Of a stretch of DNA of 64,000 nt, positions 46,251-57,677 are shown one piece after another. The DNA comes from Marthasterias glacialis (Eukaryota; Echinodermata; Asteroidea; Forcipulatida; Asteriidae). Within the stretch, counting starts at the first letter, position 1. Every line of letters begins with the position of its first letter. Where the stretch lies: positions 6,338,549-6,402,548 of the forward strand of contig OU452234.1 of assembly GCA_911728455.2 (NCBI GenBank), read 5' to 3'. The notes below the pieces were generated by a model. The model had not been told where the DNA came from, did not search any database, and saw only the letters and a list, made by a program, of their open reading frames with translations. Both the position numbers and the translations under genes were made by a program.

Positions 46251-47829
46251 AATTGATGACACACTGATTGTTGATTAAACTTTATCATCAAATAAAGAAG
46301 ACTAAAAATTGAAAGAAAACAAGAAAATAATCAAGGGCAAAGAACAAGCTCAATACTACAAACAGATACATTAACAAAAATAGCTCCATTTAACAGTATA
46401 ACTTTTTTATTTGCTACTCCTTAGTATAAACTTTACTGTTACATCAACAGCAAAACAATTCCATGTTCTTCGAGACAATGATACCGTTCCAAAATGTGCT
46501 TTACAAAAAATCCACTACTACATGTATTAACTGACCATAAAATTACCAGCTGTTAGGAATTTAATTTATGTTGAGTTTTCTCATCACCAGAAGATGTTTA
46601 TGTTCTCATATTTCTTTATAACAAGAACACAATTTTTATTTTGTGTTTTACCCAAATGTAAGTTACTAAAAATATAGCTAAACCTATTTTAAGTCTGTTA
46701 TTTTACATTATAAATCATCTTTGTCAACAAATTGGATGCTTAAAAGTTGTTTACTCTTCTAGGTTGGGTACTGTATTTTCTAAAACTCTATTATAATTTA
46801 GAATGTTTTGATACCATTCCTTAGTATACCACCCATCAAACAGACCGTTATCATGCTGCCACCATCTTGGCCATGTTCCCTGTATCTAATAACAGTAAAT
46901 GGGGATAATATTCTTTGTACAAAAAGGAACCAGACTATTTGCCCCATTAGCCTCAGTTTGGTTACATTGATTTGAATGGGAGAAACCCAGATGGCAGCAC
47001 CATGATAAGTGTCTCTATCTGTTAAGAGTATAAAATGAGTATTTATTTCATAGAAATATTGCAGAACTATTTACATAATTCCTGTTGCATAATTTTCCTC
47101 CAACACCAAGAATCTTCAAACTATGGTTGGTTAAGCTTTATACAATACTTAATGCATCAACTCCAACTTTTCATTTTTCTATAAATTTTCTTTTCGATCC
47201 CTCAGGGGCATAAAGCCATTCATGATCAATATTTCACAAACGTCTAACCAAAAACGACCACTTTTTTTTTATTATTGATTTTTCGCAATCACAACATTCT
47301 GGATTAGTAATGGACCCATACCACCCAGATATAAATATATACAAAGTAGCTTAAATTACATATACATATTTTCCATTACATATTGTGCAACTTTTTACAA
47401 GAATTCCTCCCTTACATAAACACAAATATTATTGAATTAAAATATAAATCACTCTGATGTTTTGCATTTATTTTTTAATACCATTTTTGTGACTTCTGGT
47501 GTCTACATTCAAATCAGTCTCAAAATTCTTTGCATATTGAGATTAGATAAACTAGGCCTACTCTTTTACAGTTTGACTTTTGACCCCGTGTGATGCAAAG
47601 AATATTAATTAATCTAAAATTTCTGGAATGACAGTCATACCATAATGGTTTTATGAGTAAACAATCTTGGATGCCACTCTCTGGTCCCATTCTAGTTTCA
47701 CTTTTACAAAGGATACAAGTTGGTGCGCCATCTGGTAGGCACCACACTTTCATGACCTAAGAATTCCAAACTCTGCAAAAGTCTCAACTAGGCATTGTTT
47801 GATTTCATCCTGTTTTCTGAGCTCATATA

Positions 47830-48158
47830 GTCGCGTGCCCAGCAAAAGGACGTAAGGGAAAGTTCCCGGCAAAAGGACGTAAGCAATTTATGTTAAAATT
47901 TGTGTTTCAAGAATTATGAGCGGTAAAGTTTGGTAAATTTGTTGCAATGCAAAAGTCATTCTAGAAAGGTTAAATTCTGCATGGGGAATGGGGAAACATG
48001 TCTTCAGGGTAATTGCTAGCAAAACAACTAACAAAAATGACATATTTTTCATGTCAGGAGCCATTTTGTTGCTTATGTCCTTTTATTACTAGGACGAACT
48101 ACTTTATATTCCCGGCAAAAGGGCGTAAGGCCTTACGCCCTTTTGCCGGGCACACGAC
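47830..48158. mobile_element. Palindromic MITE (GTCGCGTGCCCAGCAAAAGG ends)
   Basis: GCCCAGCAAAAGGACGTAAGG repeated in tandem at the left end. The right end carries CCCGGCAAAAGGGCGTAAGG and then its inverse ending GGGCACACGAC, a perfect inner hairpin. 329 bp, non-coding. Confidence 0.82.
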
Positions 48159-49001
48159 GATATATTGTTTCTTTCTTTAACAGTAACATCTATAAGTCAT
48201 CAGTGCATTATGTCTTATTGTTTAAACTGACCGTTCAAATTACTGCAATAGCTTCATTTACTTGTTTTCTTTAGTTACTCTGGCTATGTCAAATAAATCA
48301 AACATAATTCGAGTCTGCATATCCAAAAGAATTCTTTGAACAATGTAGGATTATAAAGACTACCTAGGATTTGATCTTAGAAACCCCCCCCCCCAAAACC
48401 CCAGAATAGTTCCACTGAATAGTAACTTTAATATCCAAATAAGGCAGGCTGCAGGAAAGAGAGATACAAGAGGAACATGCATCATGCTGAGGATATGGAA
48501 GAGAATCATATGAATTAAAACATGCAAAGATTCATGCATGAAATAGTGATGGAATATGTTCTACTATGAGGTATACACCTTTGATAAAATGACAAAAGAA
48601 CAAAGAACAACAGTGTCAAAGTTTTCCCCCTTTTCTGTGAATGCCCCTCTCCCCAAATGAGATTTAAAAAAATAATAAAAAAAGGACAAATGAATAGTTT
48701 AAGACATCAACCCCCCCCCAAGTTATGTCTCTGCCCAAGCTCTCCCCCCAAATGAAAATGCCTGATTTTTGTCACTGGAATCAAGAGGTTGTCCCTCTAT
48801 GCATGTCCAGGAAAACAACTGGATACTGATGGATGATTGAGTGATTTTTGAGATAAACAATGTCCATGAATACAGATGCACTCACTGCATAGTGCTATGA
48901 GTTTAGAAGTCAGGTAAGTCTAAGAAATGATGCTCTCAGACAAAAGGGGTGCCTGAAATTGTTGGTGTGGGTGATCTTTAGATCACCTCACGTCATAGTT
49001 G

Positions 49002-49202
49002 CAGTGGCGTAGCCAAGGGGGGGGGCAAAGGGGGGAGGGCAGCTGCCCCCCCCTGTGGAACATCTTATCCCCCTGCTTGCCCCCCGTCCGCCTCTGGACA
49101 CCATGAAATTTGCTATATTCAGGCAATTTTAACTGAAATTGCCCCCTCTACAAATATCTGTACCCCCCTTGCAAAAACAAAAACATGCTTGCTACACCAC
49201 TG
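49002..49202. mobile_element. hAT-like MITE with G tract, 8-bp target duplication CATAGTTG
   Basis: CAGTGGCGTAGCCAAGGGG ... GCTTGCTACACCACTG, flanked by CATAGTTG at 48994-49001 and 49203-49210. 201 bp. Same family as 17149-17502 and 22401-22754. Confidence 0.9.
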
Positions 49203-49451
49203 CATAGTTGGTCTTTGAGATGACCTCACTCCTCTGTCAAACATATCCAACTAGACTACGCACTAGCTAAATGGAGATCAAACTTGTGCTAATCAATATA
49301 TCATGACAATAACAAGACGTCAGGGTTATTTCATGGTTACTAATGTTACATTGATCACAGGAATCTGTAATGTGGTTCAACAAATCAGTTTCAAAATAAC
49401 TTTATTCAAATTTCTTTTAAGAAGTTTTTATGAAAAAAACCCTCAACATCA

Positions 49452-49608
49452 TGCCTGATACCGCACAGAGGTAACATAAGCAATTACTTCCATGCCCTTA
49501 GTCATTGTCTTGGCAACCCTTAGCCTATAACTGAAGTGCTTCTCATTGAGGTGCCCTATACTATTGAATAAATACCTTGCTCTTACGAAGGTCGAAGTAG
49601 ATCAGGTT
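49452..49608. mobile_element. AGGCCTGGAATT-family MITE, diverged copy
   Basis: ATGCCTGATACCGCACAGAGG ... TTAGTCATTGTCTTGGCAACCC ... GAGGTGCCCTAT ... GATCAGGTTTG keep the order of blocks seen at 42703-42880, with heavy decay. Confidence 0.6.
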
Positions 49609-49745
49609 TGAACCCCAAAATAGATTTAATCCGTGTTCAATATTACATGAGTAACCAAGAAAATGCCCTGACTGATAATAGATGTCTATCACACTGCAGC
49701 CATTTCTGTGGATCTAACTTTGAATTTCTACAGATGAAAAGCAAC

Positions 49746-49932
49746 GACCCAATTTCATAGAGCTGCTTAACCACAACAAGTAGCTAAGCATAACAAAATT
49801 ATGCTTACCAGAGTATGGTTACCAGCCCCAAACTGTCACATGTACAATATGTGACTGGTATCCTGCTCATTTCTGCTTGGCTGCAAATTGCTAAGCAATA
49901 TTCTGCGCTTAAGCAGCTCTATGAAATTGGGC
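49746..49932. mobile_element. Palindromic MITE (CCCAATTTCATAGAGCTGC ends)
   Basis: CCCAATTTCATAGAGCTGCT / AGCAGCTCTATGAAATTGGG, with inner TTACCAG / CTGGTA pairs around CAAACTGTCACATG. A decayed piece (GGGCCCAGTTTCATGGATTTG) is at about 52540. Confidence 0.82.
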
Positions 49933-50946
49933 CCTGACTAGATCGTCCAGCCTGCCTTGTTAACTGGTTTGGGATGAAAACACAGATTGCTGCACCGTGA
50001 TAAAGATCTATCATGTGAGATATTGCATTACTGCACTCAAGATTATGAAACGTCAAACGGCAAATGGGTGTAGCACTTTTCAAATATTTCTCATGATTCT
50101 AAAGCTTTGATTCTAAAGCTAAACAATCAAACGCTGGATCAATGAGAGCACGCCAGTGTAAGATGTTATGAATGACAAACTGTTAGACAAAGAGAAATAA
50201 GTCATTAGTCACACAATGATTATAAGCAAACTGCTGTGGAAGGAAAAGGCAAAGATTAATGATGAGTAGTGGATGGTGTTAAAACTACAGATATTTTCTA
50301 CAGGCTTTTATAGGCAGTAGAAGAATCCTGCTTCCTTTCAAATGAATAATAGACTTTTCAATATAAGCAAAAAAACCAATCCGTCTGCAGATAACTTTTG
50401 CTGGTACCATGCCAGTCAATTGGCCGTATTTTTGACTGCAAGAGGGTGCCCTTTGGGGCAGATTGGGGGCCAAACCATAAAAATAGTGTGATAAACCAGA
50501 TGCAATTAGACTTCAAATAAAGCAGTTAATATACAACATTTGAAGGTTTGTTTATTGACAGTTTTACAACGTAATTCAGTATAAGATATTTGCTTGGAAA
50601 ATTAGTAATGTTTTGAAATTTTTTTGTACTGTCAAAATGGAATGAGTATTGTGTCCGCTTGCTGTCAAAAATACGTTCTATAGACCTGAAGGAGTATTGT
50701 AAACATGGGAACTCAGAAGTTTTTCTTCAGTCAGCTTTTGAACTAACACTGGTTTCTCATATGCAATATTTCTTTTCAACTTTTGTGATTTTACAATTTC
50801 ATTTTGTAATGTCCAATCACGATCTGTTTTGATGACTATGAAACACCTTCCCAAGGTTGTATTTCCGGGAAGAAGTGACCCACTCAGAGATTTCCCAGTT
50901 TAAATAATAAATAAATAAATAAATATAAATACACAACAATTATTTG

Positions 50947-51127
50947 TTAAACGTCCAAAAGCTTCTTGACTGTGTACCCAGGCAAAGCATAGATCATGAG
51001 AGCCAAGAATAAGACAAATACAGCAACAACCACGCCCTTCAGTATCGCCGTGCGGAAATTCCGCCACAGAATGTAGCGTGCTGCTAGCATCGGGTTGATT
51101 ATCCACCAGAAGGATGTATCGGCACGG
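50947..51127 (-). CDS. OTOF: Otoferlin-type ferlin, alternative last exon delta (distal)
   Basis: 181 nt, acceptor CCCAG, leading base C (AA/C is still Asn, as with T in the other copies), 59 codons, TAA. It begins RADTSFWWIINPMLAARYIL, has WRNFR before a Val/Leu-rich helix, and ends PGYTVKKLLDV. It is the last copy in the transcription direction. An AATAAA on the minus strand at 50551-50556, about 390 nt after the stop, could serve as poly(A) signal. Confidence 0.8.
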
Positions 51128-51286
51128 CTGGGGAAGGGGGCAAGGGTTAAGGTTCAAAGGTTAAATCATGCTGCATGTTGATTAATTTGCTATGGGGATA
51201 TTAGCTCATTATTAACTGCTGTTTGAATGGTATGATATGCATGATAGTTTTTTTTTCAAAGGGCAGGAATTAGTGGACCACTCTAT

Positions 51287-51772
51287 TGGGTGCGTTCGAT
51301 TAGCTTACCCGGGACTGCCCGGGTCTACCCGGGTCTACCCGGGTGTGGTGCTTATCGGGGTGAGCCCCTGACAAGAGCTAACTAACTTCACCTAGAATTC
51401 ATACCAATGCATCTTGGGACATCTGTCCGGAACTACTTTCATTGTGTGCATAACATGGGAAACTCTTCATGGATTCACGAAAAGCCCAGGTTGATAAAAA
51501 AGTAAAAAATTACTTCATGCTCACAAAATCGCTGTTTTAGGGTGAAGATGTGTGTCAAACTTCCTGAAAGTCCCGCTGAATAACTAAATGGCAGCCATTG
51601 AGGAAGTTTTGGGTTGTGATGTCATGCACCTGGGTCAGATCCAAGTAACCCCTACTCCATGAGTAGGTTACTAGGGTCTGACCCAGGTGAACCATGTCAA
51701 TGACGTCAAAGCTACTTGAACGCACTGATGGTCAGAACTAGGTTGACCCAGGGAAGCTAATCGAATGTATCC
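51287..51772. mobile_element. Palindromic MITE (TGCGTTCGATTAGCTT ends) between ferlin exons delta and gamma
   Basis: GGTGCGTTCGATTAGCTTAC at the left, GGGAAGCTAATCGAATGTAT at the right. Inside are CCCGGGTCTACCCGGGTCTA tandem units and a CACCTGGGTCAGA / TCTGACCCAGGTG inverted pair. Confidence 0.8.
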
Positions 51773-52825
51773 ATCGAGTCTTTGGAATTTGTTCAACTTC
51801 GGTTAATTACATGTGAATCTGAAACGAATGAACAAGATCAGTTTTCACATTAAACCATCCCCCTGTTTTGGAACATCATTTAAAACCTGCATTAACATTA
51901 TGTGGCATCACGTTAACTGTGTTATTTTGTGAACACAATAGATGTAATGTCATATCAGTATGTATAAATGTTTTTTTTATTTATTTCAATGGTCCCCCAG
52001 GTTTTGGAAATGGATACAAACCGACCATGAATTTGTTTTGATCAAGTGGCAAACACAATAAGTGACAAATGCATGAAACTCAAAACGACTGCAATAGGGC
52101 CTACAGCCTGGTTAGTTGTGATTATAATTGATGACAAACTAAAATGCTCTGTTAGATGTCCAAGACACACAATCAATCTTCAAATTGTAGTGACAGACTT
52201 TCAATGCTCGATGACGCCCCAGTAAAAATGGAAAGTGAGATTGTCCGTATAATGTAAATAAAAAAAAGGTCCGCCCTTTCCATTTTTAATTTGAAGTAGC
52301 TTTAGTATTTTCAAAAGGCCAGCAAACTGTGATATCTGAAAGAGAGATTGGCAAGAAAGTTTTGTGGAGGGTTGGAAACGTCACCCTCAGCAAAGTCCTT
52401 TGCGGTAAGTCTGCAGCATAAAATATTGCCGCATAATCATGTAGCCAGGATACCAGACTTTAAATTGTTCAACAAACTGTTCTTATTTCAGCCTCCTTTG
52501 AAACAGTAATGTTTGTTTTCATTTGCTTTATCTTGAAATCAGGGCCCAGTTTCATGGATTTGCTTCTGTGGAAGTCTTCGCTTATGGCCCACAGAATTAT
52601 GTGCTTTACATAGTGGGTGTGCGCAAAAATCAAAATGATTTTAATTAATGTTCACATATATGTATGGTGCATCAAACATTGGTCACATCATGCACACTAA
52701 CTCCATTTTTTGCAAAACATGACAAACGAATCTGTAAATCATTTTTGAATCTGTGCAAACTCAAACAAGCACAGCATACCGGAAGTTTGAAAAAAAAAAC
52801 CAAAAAACTAACATGACTCTGGTGT

Positions 52826-53006
52826 CTACACGCCAAAGATGGCTTTAACTGTGTATCCTGGCATGGCGTACAGGAGCAGAGCAATGAAGAAGATCAGCAA
52901 CCCAACGATGAGACCTTTAATTAAACACCATTTGTAGTTCCTTAAGATTGTCATATACATCCCCTTCAAGGGATTCATAAACCATGAGATGGATCCTTCA
53001 GGACGA
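52826..53006 (-). CDS. OTOF: Otoferlin-type ferlin, alternative last exon gamma
   Basis: 181 nt, acceptor CTCAG, leading T, 59 codons, TAG. The peptide starts RPEGSISWFMNPLKGMYMTI, has RNYKW before the helix, and ends PGYTVKAIFGV. It is more diverged than alpha and beta: the D-T-S-F-x-W motif has become E-G-S-I-S-W and the tail lysine pair is reduced to one Lys. There is no stop or frameshift, so it seems to be under constraint. Confidence 0.8.
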
Positions 53007-54043
53007 CTGAGGCAGCGTGTAATGGAGTGCAATAAAGAGATGTTAGAAACCCAATCACCTGTATGCTATAAGTCACATGACTGTTAAACAACCAAGATGA
53101 GGAACTGGTCGGTTTAATAACAGCAAAAAGATGATGCTGTGTCAGAGCTTATGGCTTTTGCATGTGGCTATGGCTAGATCACTGATAAGAACTATTATTC
53201 AATACTGCTGCTTCAGCCACAGCCAGAGTTGTAGCCAAAGTCGCTTAATTTGGACACAGCCTTAAAAACCTGATCAACCATGATGTACTCTCTAATCCTA
53301 ATCCCTGGACTGCACATCAGAAAACCCATGTTGGAAAAGAAAATTTGTGAGTGGTACATCATGTTTGTTTATTATTCAGCCTTGTTTTGATTCTCATGCA
53401 ATAGACCGTGCAAGCCTCGTGTAGATTTTGGGTTCTCATTTCCATTGCTTTGAATCACGCAATTTCACTGGTCCCAACATTTGAATACTGGACTACACAT
53501 GACATGCACTGTTGATTGTGCTTAGAAGCCAGACCTCTTCTTTTATACCATCTCTTCTCAGTCACGATAATGTTACACCATGTTATATTACATGTAAATT
53601 AACCAAGAAGCACATTTTTCAGAGATTGTTCCTCATGCTGAAATGAAAAAACTGTTAATTTCATTAAGTGATTTATCCTGAAAATAAAGGATAATGTTAG
53701 AACAAATCAGTGGAAAATAAACCCATTTCGAGCAACTGTTAAAATTGCCAGAGAAAACCCTGCAAAAAAAAAGTTAGTTACCATATGCCATTAAAAAAAC
53801 TCATGTTAATTATCATAATGCAACCTGCAAACACAAACATTCAGAATAATACTGTTGGTTTATCTACAAATAACTTGTATTTATCCAAACCTTCAAATAC
53901 CTTAATGGAGCAATAGAGGGTGGAAGACTGTTTCATTTTCTAACAGATTCGTTGCTAGGAAGTAACCTAGTCTATAGTAATCTGATTAGCCAATTAACAG
54001 TTTAATATTTAACTGCTTGTTTACTGTACAGTTCGTTTCACTG

Positions 54044-54166
54044 TAATGGGAGAATTTTGAGACATTATTGGGCACCCCAGTAAGCGGTCCTTTTCTATTA
54101 TGAGAACATACTTTTTCTATTGCAGCTTACTGGGGCACTCGCTACCAACTCAAAAGCCTACCATTG
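54044..54166. mobile_element. Palindromic MITE, distant relative of the GGGAGACTTT family
   Basis: TAATGGGAGAATTTTGAGAC ... TCAAAAGCCTACCATT with inner GGCACCCCAGTAAGC / GCTTACTGGGGCAC. Between ferlin exons gamma and beta. Confidence 0.65.
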
Positions 54167-55326
54167 TATAGAGAAATGTTCCCTGTTGGATCATTAGATG
54201 TTATTTTTCAATTCAAATGTATTTAAATGATTAATTTCATATTTCAATGCAGAACCTCGTATAACGGAAAAATATGTATTCCTTGTAATTGTTAAAAGCT
54301 TTATTTTGATATTATTGATTCATTTCTGAGAACATTTACAACCATCTTGAGGAACATACTATGACTTTTCCACGGAAAACTGTTTTCTTGCTTCAAAAAA
54401 AGAAAAAAAAGAAAACAAAACTTCCTCAAAGATTATTGCACCACCACCGAAAAAAAATCATTCTCACCACAGGGTGAAGAGTTGATATTGATTAAACAAG
54501 AAACAATGTAGAAAAATACTTGCTATCAATATGCACATTTTTTGGAGAGACAACTTTTTTAAAGAGTCCCACAAAATACTTGTTATCAAATTATGGAATT
54601 TCGAATCAGTTATTGTTATTCGTTATCATAAATACTTCATACAGAACAACATTAATAGTCAACATTTATACATGCATTTCAACTCGCAATCTTTACAAGA
54701 TAATTAGTGATTTTACGTACAAATAGGTTAATTTACATTATTTGCCATACAAGCTAAAGCTTTACAAATATAACTTATTATTAATTACCTACAATTACTG
54801 AGTTAATTCTAGACTAATTCCACATCTTTGATATTTGTAAAAGTTCACTTACAAATTTTGTGAGTAATATCAAGAGAATTGTCAATAGTGCTTAGGCACA
54901 CTGTAATTTGAGTACACTGATTTTAATCCAATTCAAACACTTGGTTTTACTACCAAGGGCAAATTGATTGCTTTTCCTTTGGGGAAAAATGTCTAAGAGA
55001 GCATATTGAGGGAGGTGGGAACTCCCCCTTTGTCCTACCCCATCTTCCCTCAATTCAAATGGCTGGTTTGGTTTTACAGTGCTGTACTCACCCACAAACT
55101 TCCCAATTGATGACTGATATCCAAATTGGGAGAGTAGGTTTCAATCAGGATACATTAGTGCATCCAAATTGGGATATTTTTGGCGACGTCATTCTAACCA
55201 GTACTGAATCCATCAAAACTTGATTCTGGATTGATTTTGATAGACCAAGGGGTTGATAGGAATACCTTAAGTAAGAAAAGCAACACCCCAAAAACCTATC
55301 AGCCTCTTATTAAGACTGAAGCCACT

Positions 55327-55507
55327 CTAGGCGCCGATGATCTTCTTGACTACATAGCCTGGTGAGGCGTAGATGAAGAGCGCAATGAAGGCAACGATGA
55401 GAGTCACGATAAAGAGTTTGATGAGGATCCATTTAAGACGATTGCAGATCATGTACTTGAGGGCATTGAGTGGGTTAAAGAACCAGATGAAGGAGGTATC
55501 TGGTCGA
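55327..55507 (-). CDS. OTOF: Otoferlin-type ferlin, alternative last exon beta
   Basis: 181 nt with acceptor TCTAG, the same leading split base T, 59 codons and TAG. It begins RPDTSFIWFFNPLNALKYMI, continues with CNRLKW before the hydrophobic helix, and ends PGYVVKKIIGA. It is the most alpha-like copy and the best match to vertebrate otoferlin. Same strand, phase and length as the other three, with no other ferlin exon in between, so it can only be used as an alternative last exon or as a duplicate that is skipped. Confidence 0.83.
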
Positions 55508-55709
55508 CTAGAGATGGGGGGAAAACAATGAAATAATGAGAAGAGTGAAAACTGAGAAACACACACGTCGACGCAAAGGTCGTGTGACTGAATTAATATC
55601 CACATGATGTGGTTGACTACACACAATGCGAATGAAACTAAACACAATCTAACTCCTAGCTACTGGTCTCATAGTAGTAGTAGTGGTAGTATGGAATGTT
55701 ATTGTAAAG

Positions 55710-55878
55710 GTTGGTTTATAGTCAATCACGCGATGGTAGTCGCCAGACACTGTCATCGCTAGATGCTGAGCATTTTCATTGCAGTCTACGGTCACTGAAA
55801 CCTCAGCATCGACTATAAACAGCGACGTGCGTCAATGTTACCATCGTGCGACCATCGCATGTCTGACTATAAACCAGC
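55710..55878. mobile_element. Palindromic MITE (GGTTTATAGTCA ends) upstream of ferlin exon beta
   Basis: GGTTGGTTTATAGTCAATCA at the left and GTCTGACTATAAACCAGCT at the right; inner CGATGGT / ACCATCG and GATGCTGAG / CTCAGCATC pairs. Confidence 0.78.
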
Positions 55879-56563
55879 TCTAATAGCAACAAGGTAGTGT
55901 GATGCTAATGGTAGAGGAGAATATAGACCTTTTGTTTTGCAGCAACCATCTTGGTCCATTCCCCTGTATGCACTTACAAAATTGAATACACTGTATCCTG
56001 TTGTAAAAAGAGGCCAGACTATTTCATTTCGGTCCAGCCTCATCTACATTGAATACACTGGGTTTGAACATAGTACAAGATGGCTGCAAACATCTGAAGG
56101 GACCAGAATGACTCGAACTCACAAGACATCTTAGGTGGACTGCTTGAAGTCTTTTAAATCTCACATTAATGTGTTACATTTTGCATGTCAATTACAACCA
56201 ATTCATTACCCGAGTAACTGACAACGAATCTAATCAGCTTAAAGAGTTTTGTGAGATAGAAAAATATGCTTAATTGAGTCATATTTTGGAAATAGTCCTT
56301 AGCATGCAACATTTCCAGTCTATGATTTACTTTTTGAATATTTTTATGATTTAGCTTTCATCAATTTTAAACCTGTTTTTTTATGAGTGTTTTTAATTTG
56401 TCTTCTACCTTAGTGAGTCTTATATAACCCCAGCTCTTATCCATCTTACAGTATTATGTTAACTTCTTTTTTTCTTGCCCATAATAACACCAATGCAAGA
56501 CATTCCTAGTCTTGCATTTATGTCAGTATGAAGATTTCTTGCAGTTCTTGTATTAACAATATA

Positions 56564-57447
56564 TACCAATCCATTAAGCCCCGTCCCTTAATGTACTGAT
56601 TAAGGATAACCATGAATGCCTGCCCAGAAGTCACAACGTAGTCCAACATGTTAAAATTAATGAGGAAATAGCTGGGTTGGGTTAATGATCACTGCCAGTC
56701 GTTGCCAGACAGATGCCATGTTGGGGTTGTGGGTCAGCCTCGTTACCATGGGCAGCCTCGCTACCATGGGCAGCCTCGCTACCATGGGCAGCCTCGCTAC
56801 CATGGGCAGCCTCGCTACCATGGGCAGCCTCGCTACCATGGGCAGCCTCGCTACCATGGGCAGCCTCGCTACCATGGGCAGCCTCGCTACCATGGGCAGC
56901 CTCGCTACCATGGGCAGCCTCGCTACCATGGGCAGCCTCGCTACCATGGGCAGCCTCGCTACCATGGGCAGCCTCGCTACCATGGGCAGCCTCGTTACCG
57001 TATCAATTCCTGCATCACTATAACCTCTGGAAGGCAAGCACTGACAAACAGAACTGATGGGCTCCCTGAATTGACCGCTTTGTGCGCATGCTAAGCTTGC
57101 CAAAAGCTTTTGAGCGCTTGTAGGGCACTTACAGGTGCTTGAGTATTATAATGTGGTTCCACTTCAAATTTACCATGTTTTACATGGTCACACTAACAGT
57201 TAAACCAGAGGCTCTATGACTTAATGTCTCTTTTGCGGGCTACCATGGTTGTGCGCATAGATGAGATTGACCACAGGCCTCATTAAACTGTGCCGTATAT
57301 TCACACTTTTAAATTGAACAATTCCAGGGATTATGAGTGAGAAAGGCATGCTGGGATATAATGGCGTGGCAAGATCAATCACCCATGGGATTGAGGTTGG
57401 GGGAGGGGATCGGAGAGAAGGGGGGGGGGGCTTAATGAATTGGTCTA
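56564..57447. mobile_element. MITE with CATTAAGCCCC ends, copy 3, containing the 18-bp minisatellite
   Basis: TACCAATCCATTAAGCCCCG at the left; GGGGGCTTAATGAATTGGTCTA at the right. 884 bp against 258 bp for copy 1, the excess being partly the tandem array. Confidence 0.72.
56732..57000. repeat. 18-bp minisatellite, about 15 units, between ferlin exons alpha and beta
   Basis: Unit CTACCATGGGCAGCCTCG in near-identical tandem copies; only the first and last have GTTACC for GCTACC. Because 18 is a multiple of 3, hexapeptide-repeat ORFs open on both strands. It lies inside the MITE at 56564-57447, so it seems to have expanded within the transposon. Confidence 0.96.
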
Positions 57448-57496
57448 ATATTTAAGCTATGTTAATAAGCAGTTACATGGTATGTTAGTCGCCCAC

Positions 57497-57677
57497 TTAA
57501 GCTCCCATGATCTTCTTGACCGTGTATCCTGGAGCAGCGTAGATGAAGAGCACGATGAGGGCAGTGATTAGCGAAAGAATGAGCAGTTTGATTAGTAGCC
57601 ACTTGAGACGAGTGCAGATGACGTAGCGAATGGACTTCCACGGACTCAAGAACCAGATGAATGATGTATCTGGCCGA
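57497..57677 (-). CDS. OTOF: Otoferlin-type ferlin, alternative last exon alpha (C-terminal membrane anchor)
   Basis: 181 nt: acceptor ATTAG, one base completing a split codon (AA/Y would give Asn), 59 codons and TAA. It starts RPDTSFIWFLSPWKSIRYVI, has a basic stretch CTRLKW, a hydrophobic span of about 22 residues (about 28-48 of the exon), and ends PGYTVKKIMGA. Otoferlin ends with the same layout (RPDT..WFLNP.., one transmembrane helix, PGY-x-VKK-x-x-GA). Ferlins are multi-C2 Ca2+ sensors for vesicle fusion, anchored by this helix. Closest of the four copies to the missing body of the gene, which must lie beyond 64000 since no C2 exon is seen here. The open frame extending to 58219 is intron read-through. 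Confidence 0.85.

Larger units (their letters stand above)
45201..50946. other. Spacer between ACOT13b and the ferlin locus
   Basis: No coding exon recognised. Holds one SINE, a polypurine AT-rich tract at 45570-45670, three MITEs and a decayed AGGCCTGGAATT-family copy. The block at 46930-47030 (CAGTTTGGTTACA.. GGCAGCACCATGATAA) resembles 13165-13260 and part of 55985-56080, a further dispersed repeat. Confidence 0.55.

Noticed and set aside
56657-57103. Hexapeptide-repeat ORFs on both strands
   Set aside because: Product of the 18-bp tandem array inside a MITE. No start context, homology or splice support.
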